A stretch of DNA of 64,000 nt from JAPSGM01 sp963777045 (GCA_963777045.1 CAVZPD010000015.1:62001-126000); one strand, 5' to 3'. Shown: positions 26,244 through 34,488, numbered from the stretch's first letter. The notes: generated by a model from the sequence alone, not told the origin. Translations and numbers: made by a program.

Positions 26244-26858
26244 ATGACGCGAGACGAGGAGCGGGCGATCCGGGCGCGGGAGGAGCCGATCGTCGGCGGC
26301 CTGCCCGATGCACCGGGCATCACTGCCGCCATGCGGCTGACTCCTGGCCTTGGCCGGCACCTCCGCGGCCTGGCCGACGAGCTGCTCGTCAACGACTACC
26401 CGGGCGCGACCATCAGCCGCGCCGAGCGCGAGATGCTGGCGGCCGCCGTCTCGGCGGCGAACGACTGCTTCTTCTGCATGGATTCGCACGCAGCCCACGC
26501 CCACGCGCTGCTGGAGCGGGATGACGCGGTGGAGCTCGTTCCGGCGCTTGATGGCCTCAAGGTCGGCTCCGCCGAGGGCCTTGGCGCGAAGATGCAGGCG
26601 CTCGTCGGCATTGCGCGCGCGGTCGGCAGCGACGCGCGCGGGCTCACCGCGGGACAGGTTTCGGACGCGAAGGCCCACGGCGCGACCGATGGCGACGTCC
26701 AGCTGGCGGTGCTCATCTCCGCCGCCTTCTGCATGTACAACCGGATGGTCGACGGCTTCCGTGCTCGAACCCCCGCGGAGGTGGCGGCCTACGCCGGACG
26801 CGCAGCCGAGATCGCGACCGCGGGCTACGGTGCGCCGGCCGGCAGGCAGGCGCGCTAG
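26244..26858 (+). CDS. AhpD-like (carboxymuconolactone decarboxylase family) peroxidase-related protein
   Basis: 204 residues, all-helical. The redox motif NDCFFCMDSHAAHAHAL has the CxxC followed by His that defines AhpD-type alkylhydroperoxidases; it would reduce peroxides or pass electrons through its thiols in the cytoplasm. The C-terminal half has VLISAAFCMYNRMVDGF, typical of the peroxidase-related subfamily. A good ribosome-binding site, AAGGAG, lies 8-9 nt before ATG 26244. It is in an operon with the RnfD-like gene 16 bp upstream, so the membrane protein could be its electron source; that link is inference. Confidence 0.83.
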   Translation: MTRDEERAIRAREEPIVGGLPDAPGITAAMRLTPGLGRHLRGLADELLVNDYPGATISRAEREMLAAAVSAANDCFFCMDSHAAHAHALLERDDAVELVPALDGLKVGSAEGLGAKMQALVGIARAVGSDARGLTAGQVSDAKAHGATDGDVQLAVLISAAFCMYNRMVDGFRARTPAEVAAYAGRAAEIATAGYGAPAGRQAR

Positions 26859-26999
26859 GCGGCGCGCAGCCTCGACATCCGCTTGTCAGTTTCGTCCGGA
26901 TCTAGTAGAAATTCGACGCGCCGAAGCCGTGCGCGACCATCCGCGACGGTTTCGGGTCCAGGTTTGACGACGCGATGTGCCGGTTGAAGGAGACAGGCA

Positions 27000-27716
27000 T
27001 TGGCTGAGCACGGGGGACGAAGGCCGCGGGTCCTGCTCGTCGATGACGACCAGGACCTGGTCGAGGTCGTTTCTGCCGTGCTCGGCGACGAAGGCTACGA
27101 GGTCTGCCTGCCGGAGGGCGTGGAGCCGGACGAGGTGGAGCGTGCCGTCAACCGCCACGAGCCCGACTGCATCCTGCTCGACAGCGCCGAACGCGCGGAG
27201 TACGGCGCGTCGTGGGAGTCCGCCGCCCGCGTCCGGAGTCGGACTCGGCCGATCCCGACCGTCATGTTCACCGCACATGAGCGGGACAGCGAGGAGGCTC
27301 GCGAAGGGACCACGCAGCGCGCCGCCACCGCGGGCTTCAGCGCCGTGCTGCGCAAGCCGTTCGGCTTGGATGAGCTGCTGCAGACGGTTGGCGAATCGGT
27401 AGCCAAGTCAGCGCCCTTCGACGAGTCCCACGCCGCGGAGCGCAGGCGAACGGAGGCGCTCGTGGCGGCCCTGCGCGGCGCCGGCGCGACGGATATCCGG
27501 CCCAGCAGCCGGCGGGAATGGGCCAACTTCCGCAGCCCGTCGGGCGACGACGTCCAGCTGTACTGGTGGCAGTCACGCGGCCAGTACCTCGTCGGTCGCT
27601 ACACCGCCGACGGCGTGCGGCTGCTTCCCGTGGGGCACTACCTCTCGGTCGACGACGCCGTCGCGGCCGCTCTCGAAGGCGAGGTGCCGCAGATGATCGA
27701 GGAAGCCGCCTCCTGA
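27000..27716 (+). CDS. Response regulator with an unknown C-terminal domain
   Basis: 238 residues. Residues 9-130 form a receiver domain: the acidic pair in RVLLVDDDQDLVEVV, the phospho-acceptor Asp in DCILLDSAERA, Thr in TVMFTAHERD and Lys in VLRKPFGLDELL. The remaining ~95 residues (LVAALRGAGATDIRPSSRRE, then VQLYWWQSRGQYLVGRY) match no DNA-binding or enzymatic domain I recognise. No histidine kinase is adjacent. The start is TTG 27000, justified by AAGGAGA 8 nt upstream and absence of an in-frame ATG. The 141 bp before it hold no clear feature. It is convergent with cspA across a perfect hairpin. Confidence 0.8.
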   Translation: MAEHGGRRPRVLLVDDDQDLVEVVSAVLGDEGYEVCLPEGVEPDEVERAVNRHEPDCILLDSAERAEYGASWESAARVRSRTRPIPTVMFTAHERDSEEAREGTTQRAATAGFSAVLRKPFGLDELLQTVGESVAKSAPFDESHAAERRRTEALVAALRGAGATDIRPSSRREWANFRSPSGDDVQLYWWQSRGQYLVGRYTADGVRLLPVGHYLSVDDAVAAALEGEVPQMIEEAAS

Positions 27717-27743
27717 TCTCGGCACCGGAGCGGGCCGAGGTAT

Positions 27744-27775
27744 GACGAAGCCCGGCCGACTGGCCGGGCTTCGTC
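27744..27775. terminator. Bidirectional hairpin terminator between the response regulator and cspA
   Basis: A perfect 14-bp stem, GACGAAGCCCGGCC with its complement, and a 4-nt GACT loop. It sits between two convergent genes. Confidence 0.8.
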
Positions 27776-27793
27776 GAGTTTGCGATCGAAGAG

Positions 27794-28000
27794 CTACTCG
27801 CTCATCGACACCTGGACGGCGCGCTCGCCCTTCGGGCCGCGCTCCGGCTCGAAGGTCACCGACTCGCCGCCGACGAGGCGGTCGAAGTCGACGGACGGCG
27901 CAAGTCCGTCCTTGTGGAAGAAGTACTCCTTGCCGTCCTCGCCGGCAATGAAGCCGAAGCCGCGATCGCTGATCACGCGCTTCACAGTTCCTGTAGCCAT
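27794..28000 (-). CDS. cspA: Cold shock protein
   Basis: 68-residue single-stranded nucleic acid-binding beta barrel, acting as RNA chaperone or anti-terminator. The RNP1-type motif DRGFGFIAGEDG and RNP2-type EYFFHKDGL carry the aromatic base-stacking residues; the end GERAVQVSMSE is typical. ATG 28000 is used; the open frame extends 33 codons upstream into the leader, but that part has no family likeness. The ~95-nt leader runs from a TATCCT box (28099-28104), a long untranslated region as often found in csp genes, possibly for temperature or autoregulation. Confidence 0.93.
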   Translation of the reverse strand: MATGTVKRVISDRGFGFIAGEDGKEYFFHKDGLAPSVDFDRLVGGESVTFEPERGPKGERAVQVSMSE

Positions 28001-28098
28001 TGTTACTCGCTTTGCCTCTTCTCGAGAACACTCTTGGCGCACGGCCGGCTCGAGAAGAGACCGCGACCAACCCTTCCCGGATATCGGTCCGGGAGACA

Positions 28099-28104
28099 AG
28101 GATA
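28099..28104 (-). promoter_or_regulatory. -10 box of cspA
   Basis: TATCCT on the minus strand, about 98 nt before ATG 28000. Confidence 0.4.
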
Positions 28105-28150
28105 CCCTGCCGTGTACAGGTTGTGCCGATCCATCTCCCGCGCGCGGCGG

Positions 28151-29482
28151 TCAGGCAGCGGCGAAGACCTCGCCAGCCGGCGTTTCCAGCGGAGCAGCCG
28201 CCGCCTCGCCAGCATCGGTAGTCGCCGTCTCCGGCTGCCCGTGGTAGAAGGCGGGTGCATCCGCCGGATCGACCAGGTAGGTGGCCAGCAGGCCTTTGCC
28301 CTTGACGTCCACGGTGCGAAGCTTGAGCGGGAAGGTGTCGTCGAGCTGCTCCCGGGTGGACGGCGCGATCTGGACCAGGCCCGGCACCCCGTAGGACTCC
28401 ATCCTGGCAGCCATGTTGACCGTGTCGCCCCACACGTCGTAGGCCCAGCGCTTCTCGCCGATGACACCGGCCGTGATCTGGCCCGAGGCGATCCCGACCC
28501 GCAGGCGGAGACCGCGCTTGCGGAGCCCGGCCAGCCGCGCAACCGCCCGATGCATCTCGACGCCCATCTCGACGGCCGCCATGGCGTGGCCGTCGCGCGC
28601 GACCGGGGCGCCGGCCACCGCCACGTAGGCGTCGCCAATCGTCTTGATCTTCTCCAGCCCGTGCTTCGCAGCCAGGCGATCGAAGGTCGAGAAGAGCTGG
28701 TTGAGGATGAGCAGCAGGTCACGCGGCGGCGTTGCCGCCGCGAGGCCGGTGAAGTCCACCACGTCGGCGAAGACGACGCTGGCGGACGCATGGGTATCGG
28801 CAATCATCCGCTCACCGCGCGACAGGCGATCGGCGATGGGCGCCGGGAGCATTCCCAGGAGCAGCGACCTCGCCTGCGTCTGCGCCACGAGGCGCTGCCC
28901 GTCGACGTAGCGGATGAGCATGAGCACGATGAGGGCGGGCCCCAGCAGGTTGTAGGCAAAGAGCCAGATCGGCGCGACCTCCCAGCTGGCGGGCAGCGTC
29001 GAGATGACCAGCCCATCCAGGATGATGGCGGCGATCACCATGCCGGCATACCCCGCGAACCAGGTCATGGCGCGCCGGCCGTCGAAGTAGAGCACGGCTG
29101 ACACCGGGGCGACGATGCCCCAGGCCAGCGAGGCGCCGCCCGCCGCCAGCCCGCCGAGCGCCACGTGGCCAACGAAGACGTACGAGAGGCCGATGAGCAG
29201 CATCCCGCGCACGATCGGCTCGAAGAGCTTGAGCCTGGCCATGGCCGCCAGGCTGACCACCAGCGCCGCGGCGAAGTAGACCGACGCGCTGGCCAGGAGG
29301 GGCCGATCAATGAGGACGCCGATCAGGACCCACAACAGTGCGGCCGGCACCAGGGCCGTGGCGGTGATCGCCAGGGCGTGCTTTCGCAGGCGCAGGTCCG
29401 CGTCGTCGTCGGGATGGTCGCCCATGGCGGCCACGCGGTCGAGGAGGTCGCGGAATCGGTCGTAGGGCGTTCCGAGGTCCAT
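28151..29482 (-). CDS. Membrane-anchored class III adenylate cyclase
   Basis: 443 residues. The N-terminal half (about 35-200) has six membrane helices without a known sensor name. The C-terminal half is a class III nucleotidyl cyclase: metal-binding aspartates in VVFADVVDFTGLA, the purine-selecting Lys in LEKIKTIGDAYVAVAG and Asp in YDVWGDTVNMAARME. Lys plus Asp at these sites predicts ATP, hence cAMP. The transition-state Asn (in TVN) and Arg (AARME) are present; like other homodimeric cyclases it should carry the full site set. TAGCCT is 6 nt before ATG 29482. A similarly built paralogue lies at 37682-38905. No cAMP receptor protein is in the window. Confidence 0.88.
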   Translation of the reverse strand: MDLGTPYDRFRDLLDRVAAMGDHPDDDADLRLRKHALAITATALVPAALLWVLIGVLIDRPLLASASVYFAAALVVSLAAMARLKLFEPIVRGMLLIGLSYVFVGHVALGGLAAGGASLAWGIVAPVSAVLYFDGRRAMTWFAGYAGMVIAAIILDGLVISTLPASWEVAPIWLFAYNLLGPALIVLMLIRYVDGQRLVAQTQARSLLLGMLPAPIADRLSRGERMIADTHASASVVFADVVDFTGLAAATPPRDLLLILNQLFSTFDRLAAKHGLEKIKTIGDAYVAVAGAPVARDGHAMAAVEMGVEMHRAVARLAGLRKRGLRLRVGIASGQITAGVIGEKRWAYDVWGDTVNMAARMESYGVPGLVQIAPSTREQLDDTFPLKLRTVDVKGKGLLATYLVDPADAPAFYHGQPETATTDAGEAAAAPLETPAGEVFAAA

Positions 29483-29488
29483 GCTCGT

Positions 29489-29578
29489 AGGCTACGAGGA
29501 GCCGCAGACGCCACGGAACGGCCGAACGCCCGCATTGGCCGTACGTCATCCGTCGCGGTCATGCGTCGCTGATAGAGT
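29489..29578. promoter_or_regulatory. Divergent -10 boxes for the cyclase and the 29615 gene
   Basis: TAGCCT on minus (29489-29494) is 6 nt before ATG 29482. TAGAGT on plus (29573-29578) is 36 nt before GTG 29615, which also has a Shine-Dalgarno. Confidence 0.45.
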
Positions 29579-29614
29579 TGCCGTGTCGGCTCGCCCGCCA
29601 GCAGGAGGAGACAG

Positions 29615-30001
29615 GTGATCAGCTCAGCACCCATGGAGACCTGGGACCTGTGGTACCCCGGCGCGGCTGCCACCGGCTTGCCTTTCGCGCGTGGGCGCCT
29701 GGAGCCGGCCGATGTGATGTGGGTGCACAGTGCCCCGAAGAAGCTCGACGTCAGCGTTCGCCGATTCGACGGCACGCTGCGCGCGCACGCGCAGGTCACG
29801 CGTGATGGCGACTACCTGCCGATGACCAGGCTGGCGATCGACGGCAAGGGGCTCCGTCGCGAGGACCGCTGGCCCGTCGCTGGCGATCTCGGTTCACTCG
29901 TGATCCTGCCCGGCGGCGAGGTCGGCACCCTGGTGGAGTGGTGGAACGCCGAGGATGGAAGCGAGTGGCGCTGGCGCCTGGAGTTCTACAACCACCGGTG
30001 A
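29615..30001 (+). CDS. Conserved-looking hypothetical protein
   Basis: 128 residues, no signal peptide or membrane helix. It is rich in Trp (METWDLWYPGAAATGL, VEWWNAEDGSEWRWRLEF) and beta-prone, with an acidic C-terminal strand. I do not recognise the family. GTG 29615 is supported by AGGAGGAG about 5 nt upstream; an in-frame ATG seven codons on (METWDLW) is the alternative start. The stop overlaps the next start (GTGA at 29998-30001), so it is translated together with the acetyltransferase, and the two may share a substrate or pathway. Confidence 0.65.
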   Translation: MISSAPMETWDLWYPGAAATGLPFARGRLEPADVMWVHSAPKKLDVSVRRFDGTLRAHAQVTRDGDYLPMTRLAIDGKGLRREDRWPVAGDLGSLVILPGGEVGTLVEWWNAEDGSEWRWRLEFYNHR

Positions 30002-30537
30002 TCGACTCAGAAGAGCCGATCCGGTCCGAACGCCTTGAGCTCCCGCTGCTGACGCTGGCCCAGCTCGAGCAGGTGGCGGCCGGAGATGTCGGCCGCCTGG
30101 CGCGGGCGCTGAACGCCCGGGTCTCCACTGCCTGGCTGGCCGAGGCTCGCTGGCTGGCGGGGATGCGGGCGCGACAGCTGCGCGAGCGACGGAGCGATGC
30201 CCCGTGGCTGCTGCGCGCCATCATCCGCAGCGAGGGGCCACAGCCGCGCGAAGCCATCGGCCACCTGAACTTCCATGGCGGACCGGATGAGCGCGGCGTC
30301 GTCGAGATCGGCTACACCCTGCTCCCAGAGTCGAGGGGCCGAGGCTACGCGATCGAGGCGGTGCGGGCCACGTTCGCATGGGCGACGCGCGAGCACGGCA
30401 TTCGGCACTTTCGCGCCAGCGTCGCGCCAGACAACGAGCGCTCCCTCAACCTCATCCGCAAGCTCGGCTTCGTGCATACCGGGGAGCAGTGGGATCCCGA
30501 CGACGGGCTGGAGCTCGTCTACGAGCTGGAGGCCTGA
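29998..30537 (+). CDS. GNAT-family acetyltransferase (RimJ/RimL-like)
   Basis: 179 residues. The acetyl-CoA-binding motif A reads LLPESRGRGYAIEAVRATFAW, with the R/Q-x-x-G-x-G/A core as RGRGYA. Later NERSLNLIRKLGFVHTGEQW is the usual motif B of RimJ/RimL-type enzymes that acetylate protein N-termini, spermidine or antibiotics. GTG 29998 overlaps the preceding stop by 4 bp and is preferred over the upstream Met in the open frame. The substrate is unknown. Confidence 0.85.
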   Translation: MIDSEEPIRSERLELPLLTLAQLEQVAAGDVGRLARALNARVSTAWLAEARWLAGMRARQLRERRSDAPWLLRAIIRSEGPQPREAIGHLNFHGGPDERGVVEIGYTLLPESRGRGYAIEAVRATFAWATREHGIRHFRASVAPDNERSLNLIRKLGFVHTGEQWDPDDGLELVYELEA

Positions 30538-30569
30538 GCTCCACCGATTGCACTTCGCCGCAGCCGGTT

Positions 30570-30575
30570 TACACT
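30570..30575 (+). promoter_or_regulatory. -10 box of the 30635 gene
   Basis: TACACT, 59 nt before ATG 30635. Confidence 0.4.
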
Positions 30576-30634
30576 GCTTGGACCGCCATGCGCGGGCTCG
30601 GGTGGAGGTCGATTCGTTGGTCGGCAAGTGCAGA

Positions 30635-31894
30635 ATGCTTCGTACTTGGCTCGTCGTGGTGCTCGCGCTTGCCGCGTTCGCGATCGGCAAGCCTGCGCCG
30701 GTGGCCGCCGCGCCCGACGCGGTAAAGGTCGCCATCATCGTGGGTCCGGTCGGGGACGAGCTGACGCCGCAGTACCTTGACCTTGCCGAGCTGGCGGCTG
30801 CCACGGCCATCGGGCACGGCGCCACTGTCGCCCGCGCCTATTCCCCCAACGCCACTCCCGAGCGGGTCATGGACGCGGTGGCGGGAGCCGACGTCATCAT
30901 CTACTTCGGTCACGGGACCGGCTTCCCGAATCCCTACAGTGACCAGCTGGTCCCGGAGCGCGTCAACGGTTGGGCGCTTCAGGGCCCGAGCGCCGACGGG
31001 CGGACGCACGCGGACACGCTCAATGACGGGCGCATGCGCTACTACGGCGAAGCGTGGTTGGAGGCGAACCTTCGCCCTGCCCCGGGCTTCGTGATGATCT
31101 ACTCGAACGCGTGCTATGCGCCCGGCGCCTCCGAGGGGCGGCTGCCGCCGCCTGACGAGGGTGAAGCCCTGGCCCACGTCGCCAACTACTCGCGACCAGT
31201 CTTCGCGCTGGGTGGCTCCGCCTACTTCGCCACCGACTTCTACGCCGGTGCGGCGGGCCTGCTCGACCGGCTGCTGCAGCCTTCGCCCGTGACCTTCGGC
31301 CAGGCCTTCCAGGCGGACAAGCAGTTCCGTCTCGACGCGCTGACCGTGCGCCCCCACCCGCTGGTGTCCGGTGCCGAGGTCTGGCTGCACCGCTCGGCGT
31401 ACTTCGGTGGCCAGGTCGATTACTGGTACGCCTTCGCAGGGAACCCGACCATCGGCTTCGGGAAGGATCGGCCCGGCGCGGCGGCCGCCGCCGTGAGCGT
31501 GGCCGGCATCAGCAGGCCGCTGTCGACTCGCGCTGTCACCGGAGTCGCCAGCAGCTACGGCTTCACAGCCGGGATGGAGGACCGCGCCACGGTGGCCCTG
31601 CCGGTGGCACTGGGCGGTAAGGCGACGCTATCGATCAACGGCTGGGTGGTTGTCTGCGCGGATCGCTGCGCCGTCCTGCCCGTCGTCGATTCCTGCCCCT
31701 GCTACTGGGGCACCGCCGACCAGCGCATCGCCAATCTGTCGCTGGCGGCGTGGGCGCTCGTCAGCGACATGCCGCTCGAGGAGGGGCTCATCGACGTACG
31801 CCTCTACCTCGACGACAAGGTACCCGCCGGCGAGGCGCCCTCGCCCATCGTGATGACGATGCGAGCGGTGCCGCCAGCGCCGCCCGGCGACTAG
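30635..31894 (+). CDS. Secreted protein of unknown family with a possible caspase-like His/Cys pair
   Basis: 419 residues. A signal peptide (TWLVVVLALAAFAIGKPAPVAA) is followed by a Rossmann-like alternation: a strand KVAIIVGPVG, a helix, GATVARAYSPNATPERVMDA and a strand ADVIIYFGHGTGFPNPY with His93. About 67 residues later a strand ends in GFVMIYSNACYAPGASE with Cys160. His after one beta strand and Cys after the next is the layout of clan CD peptidases (caspase, gingipain, CHAT). The C-terminal third is beta-rich with six cysteines (VVVCADRCAVLPVV, DSCPCYWG). No family was recognised, so the peptidase idea is a hypothesis. Convergent with panB, with no gap. Confidence 0.7.
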   Translation: MLRTWLVVVLALAAFAIGKPAPVAAAPDAVKVAIIVGPVGDELTPQYLDLAELAAATAIGHGATVARAYSPNATPERVMDAVAGADVIIYFGHGTGFPNPYSDQLVPERVNGWALQGPSADGRTHADTLNDGRMRYYGEAWLEANLRPAPGFVMIYSNACYAPGASEGRLPPPDEGEALAHVANYSRPVFALGGSAYFATDFYAGAAGLLDRLLQPSPVTFGQAFQADKQFRLDALTVRPHPLVSGAEVWLHRSAYFGGQVDYWYAFAGNPTIGFGKDRPGAAAAAVSVAGISRPLSTRAVTGVASSYGFTAGMEDRATVALPVALGGKATLSINGWVVVCADRCAVLPVVDSCPCYWGTADQRIANLSLAAWALVSDMPLEEGLIDVRLYLDDKVPAGEAPSPIVMTMRAVPPAPPGD

Positions 31895-32770
31895 TCAGAG
31901 CCAGTCGTCGGCGACCAGGACCCCGGGCGCGATCTCCGACTCGAAGAGCGCGAGCTCCTCGTGGCTGATGCGGTAGACGTGCTCCTCGGCCGGATAGGTG
32001 CCATTGCGCACCTCCGCGGCGAACGCCTCCAGTCCGCGCCGCGTCTCCGCCCCGACCTCCGCGAATCGCTTCACGAAGCGCGGCGCAGGACCGTCGTTGA
32101 TGCCCAGCAGATCGTGCCAGACGAGCACCTGTCCAGAGCAGTGGGGTCCGGCACCGATCCCGATGGTCGGGATGCGCAGCGCCTCGGTGATGCGCTGCGC
32201 GACGCGAGCCGGCACGGCCTCGAGCACGATGGCGAAGCAACCGCTGGCCTGCAGGGCCAGCGCATCGGCGTAGAGCTGTCGCGCCTTGGAGGCCGTTTTC
32301 CCCTGGGCCTTGTAGCCTCCCAGCGAGATGGCCGTCTGCGGAGTCAGGCCGATGTGCCCCATGACCGGGATGCCGGAGGCAACGATCGCGCGGGCGCGCG
32401 AGACCATCGGTCCAGCCCCCTCGATCTTGACGGCGTCGGCCCCCGCCTCCTTGACCAGGCGCAGCGCATTGCGCACTGCCTCCTCGTCGCTCACCTGGAA
32501 GGCACCGAGCGGGAGGTCGGCCATGAAGAAGGCCCGATGCGTCCCACGTCGCGCGGCGCGGGCCAGCATCACCATCTCGTCCATGCTGATGGGGGTGGTG
32601 TCCGCGTAGCCCAGCACGTTGTTGGCGGCCGAGTCGCCGGTGAACACGATGTCGACGCCCGCCTCGTCCGCCAGGCGTGCGCTGGGATGGTCGTAGGCCG
32701 TCACCATCACCATGGGGCGGCCCTCCTGCTTGAGGGCCGCGAGTTCGGCGAGACCGATCCTGTCCGTCAT
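31895..32770 (-). CDS. panB: 3-Methyl-2-oxobutanoate hydroxymethyltransferase
   Basis: First committed step of pantothenate synthesis: transfers a hydroxymethyl group from methylene-tetrahydrofolate to 2-oxoisovalerate, giving ketopantoate. 291 residues, a TIM barrel. Diagnostic stretches are VMVTAYDHPSARLADEAG, FTGDSAANNVLGY with metal-binding Asp, the KIEGAGPM segment, GHIGLTPQ and GIGAGPHCSGQVLVWHDLLG. ATG 32770 is chosen: CACAAT lies 6 nt upstream and the 47 extra codons further up are Arg/Ala-rich without family likeness. It is downstream of panC but separated by 181 bp and has its own promoter. Confidence 0.93.
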   Translation of the reverse strand: MTDRIGLAELAALKQEGRPMVMVTAYDHPSARLADEAGVDIVFTGDSAANNVLGYADTTPISMDEMVMLARAARRGTHRAFFMADLPLGAFQVSDEEAVRNALRLVKEAGADAVKIEGAGPMVSRARAIVASGIPVMGHIGLTPQTAISLGGYKAQGKTASKARQLYADALALQASGCFAIVLEAVPARVAQRITEALRIPTIGIGAGPHCSGQVLVWHDLLGINDGPAPRFVKRFAEVGAETRRGLEAFAAEVRNGTYPAEEHVYRISHEELALFESEIAPGVLVADDWL

Positions 32771-32776
32771 CGGCTC

Positions 32777-32782
32777 ATTGTG
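32777..32782 (-). promoter_or_regulatory. -10 box of panB
   Basis: CACAAT on the minus strand, 6 nt before ATG 32770. Confidence 0.45.
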
Positions 32783-32951
32783 CCAGTGCACCGCAATCGA
32801 CGGCGGCCTGGCGGCCCGGCGGCCGGGTCGAGCGTGCCGTCGCGTGTCGAGTCCCGTTCGTGCGGCACGCGTCACCCGTGCGGCACGCGCCTCACGAGGA
32901 TGCCCTGACACATGGCCCGCTCACCTGCCGGCGCGCCGCCCGCTCAACCGT

Positions 32952-33791
32952 CTATCCCGATCCAGGCGCATCGACCTCTCCGCTCGGCAGCAGGAGGTTG
33001 TCGATGAGCCGCGTGCCGCCGACGCGAGCCGCGGCCGCCAACGTCGGCCCGTCCAGGTCGGCAACGGCCACGTAGTCGATCGTGAGCCGGGACTCCGCCT
33101 CCAGCAGCCGTCGGGTGGCGGCGATGACCTCGTCCGTCGCCCCGCCGGCGCGGTGGACGTGCAGCCCGGCCTCCAGGGCGCGCGGGAGCGCGAGCGCCGC
33201 GCCACGATCGGACGCCGCGAGGTACGAGTTGCGGGAGGAGAGGGCCAGCCCGTCGGCGTCGCGCACCGTGGGGCAGGGGATGATCTCGAGCCCGAGCGCC
33301 AGGTCGCGGACGACCTGCTTGAGGACGGCCACCTGCTGTGCGTCCTTGCGGCCGAAGTAGGCGCGCACGGGATGGACCAGCGAGAAGAGGCGGGTGCAGA
33401 TGGTGGCGACTCCCTGGAAGTGCCCGGGACGTATGGCGCCCTCCAGGACGGTGCCCAGCGCACCGGGATCGACGGTGGTGTCGAAGCCGGGCGGGTACAT
33501 CTCGTCCACGGCGGGGATGAAGAGGAGATCCACGTCGGCGCCCAGGGCGAGCTCGGAATCCCGCTCCTCGTCGCGCGGGTAGCGCGCAAGGTCCTCGTTC
33601 GGCCCGAACTGGGTGGGGTTCACGAACAGGCTGACAACCACGCAGTCGTTTGCCTGGCGCGCCGCGCGCATCAGGGCCAGGTGCCCGTCGTGAAAGGCGC
33701 CCATGGTTGGCACCAGGCCGATGGAGTGGCCTGCCGCCCTTCGCTCCGCCAGGAGCGACTGCAGCTCCGCGACGGTACGGACCGCCTTCAT
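32952..33791 (-). CDS. panC: Pantothenate synthetase (pantoate-beta-alanine ligase)
   Basis: Joins pantoate and beta-alanine using ATP, the last step of pantothenate synthesis. 279 residues. The HIGH-type nucleotide motif is GLVPTMGAFHDGHLAL, followed by VVSLFVNPTQFGPNED, GRKDAQQVAVLKQVV and the second ATP-binding loop LALSSRNSYLA. Start ATG 33791 overlaps the stop of the DUF2520 gene (ATGA), so they are co-translated. The frame upstream of that Met is antisense-like and rejected. It follows the DUF2520 gene in a transcript that may continue to panB. Confidence 0.93.
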   Translation of the reverse strand: MKAVRTVAELQSLLAERRAAGHSIGLVPTMGAFHDGHLALMRAARQANDCVVVSLFVNPTQFGPNEDLARYPRDEERDSELALGADVDLLFIPAVDEMYPPGFDTTVDPGALGTVLEGAIRPGHFQGVATICTRLFSLVHPVRAYFGRKDAQQVAVLKQVVRDLALGLEIIPCPTVRDADGLALSSRNSYLAASDRGAALALPRALEAGLHVHRAGGATDEVIAATRRLLEAESRLTIDYVAVADLDGPTLAAAARVGGTRLIDNLLLPSGEVDAPGSG

Positions 33792-34462
33792 GGGCGCGTC
33801 GCTTCCGCCAGGGCGCGGTAGACGGGCACGAGGTCGGGCGCGCGCGCTTCGAGCGCGTGGAGGTGCGCCTCCACCGTCGACCAGTCGCCGCGGGCGATCG
33901 GCCCGGTCAAGGCGAACCCGTTCTCGATGGTGCGCTCCATCAGCGGCACCAGCGCCTCCGGCGGCGCATCGCACTCCTCCATGAGCCTTGCTGCGGCGCG
34001 GTAGAGGGTGACCAGGAAGTTGGAGGCCATGGCGGCCCCGGCGTGGTAGAGCGGCTTGTCGGCGTCGGCCAGCGGGAAGGGTCGCAGGCCGAGCGTTTCG
34101 GCCAGCCATCGAGCAGCCTCGAGGCCCTCATCGGTCTCGGCCGTGATCGCAGCCCAGGCCCCATCCAGCTGCTCCGGCCCGCGCTCCCGGGTCAGCGTCT
34201 GCAGCGGATGGACGCTGAAGCGGCGGGCGTGTGGCGCAAGGGCGCTGAGCGGCGTGGCGCCGGAGACGTGTGCCAGCCATGGACCGATGGGCACCCGCTG
34301 CGCCACCTCGGCGATTGCCGCGTCCGGTACGGCCAGCAACACCAGGTCGGCATCGGCAAGGGCTTCGCGACCCGCGCTGACCGCCAGGCCGCGCTCCGCC
34401 AGGCGCGCCCCGATGGCGCCCCCGGCCCGACCCGTGCCGACCACCCGCGCGCTCTCGATCAT
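33788..34462 (-). CDS. Rossmann-fold/DUF2520 protein in the pantothenate cluster
   Basis: 224 residues. The N-terminal Rossmann fold shows VVGTGRAGGAIGARLAERG and LVLLAVPDAAIAEVA. The C-terminal helical DUF2520 part includes FSVHPLQTL, KPLYHAGAAMASNFLVTLY and LVPLMERTIENG. The whole resembles the 6-phosphogluconate/ketopantoate reductase superfamily. Because it is translationally coupled to panC and no panE is in the window, it could supply ketopantoate reductase activity; this is inference from context. It is divergent from the AlkZ-like gene with only 26 bp between starts. Confidence 0.82.
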   Translation of the reverse strand: MIESARVVGTGRAGGAIGARLAERGLAVSAGREALADADLVLLAVPDAAIAEVAQRVPIGPWLAHVSGATPLSALAPHARRFSVHPLQTLTRERGPEQLDGAWAAITAETDEGLEAARWLAETLGLRPFPLADADKPLYHAGAAMASNFLVTLYRAAARLMEECDAPPEALVPLMERTIENGFALTGPIARGDWSTVEAHLHALEARAPDLVPVYRALAEATRP

Positions 34463-34488
34463 GCGGCGGAGTCTGCCACACTCGCTCC

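Noticed and set aside
24581..26392. Open frame of 603 codons on the minus strand
   Set aside because: It is the antisense of the RnfD-like gene, rich in Arg, His, Gln and Pro, with no family motif.
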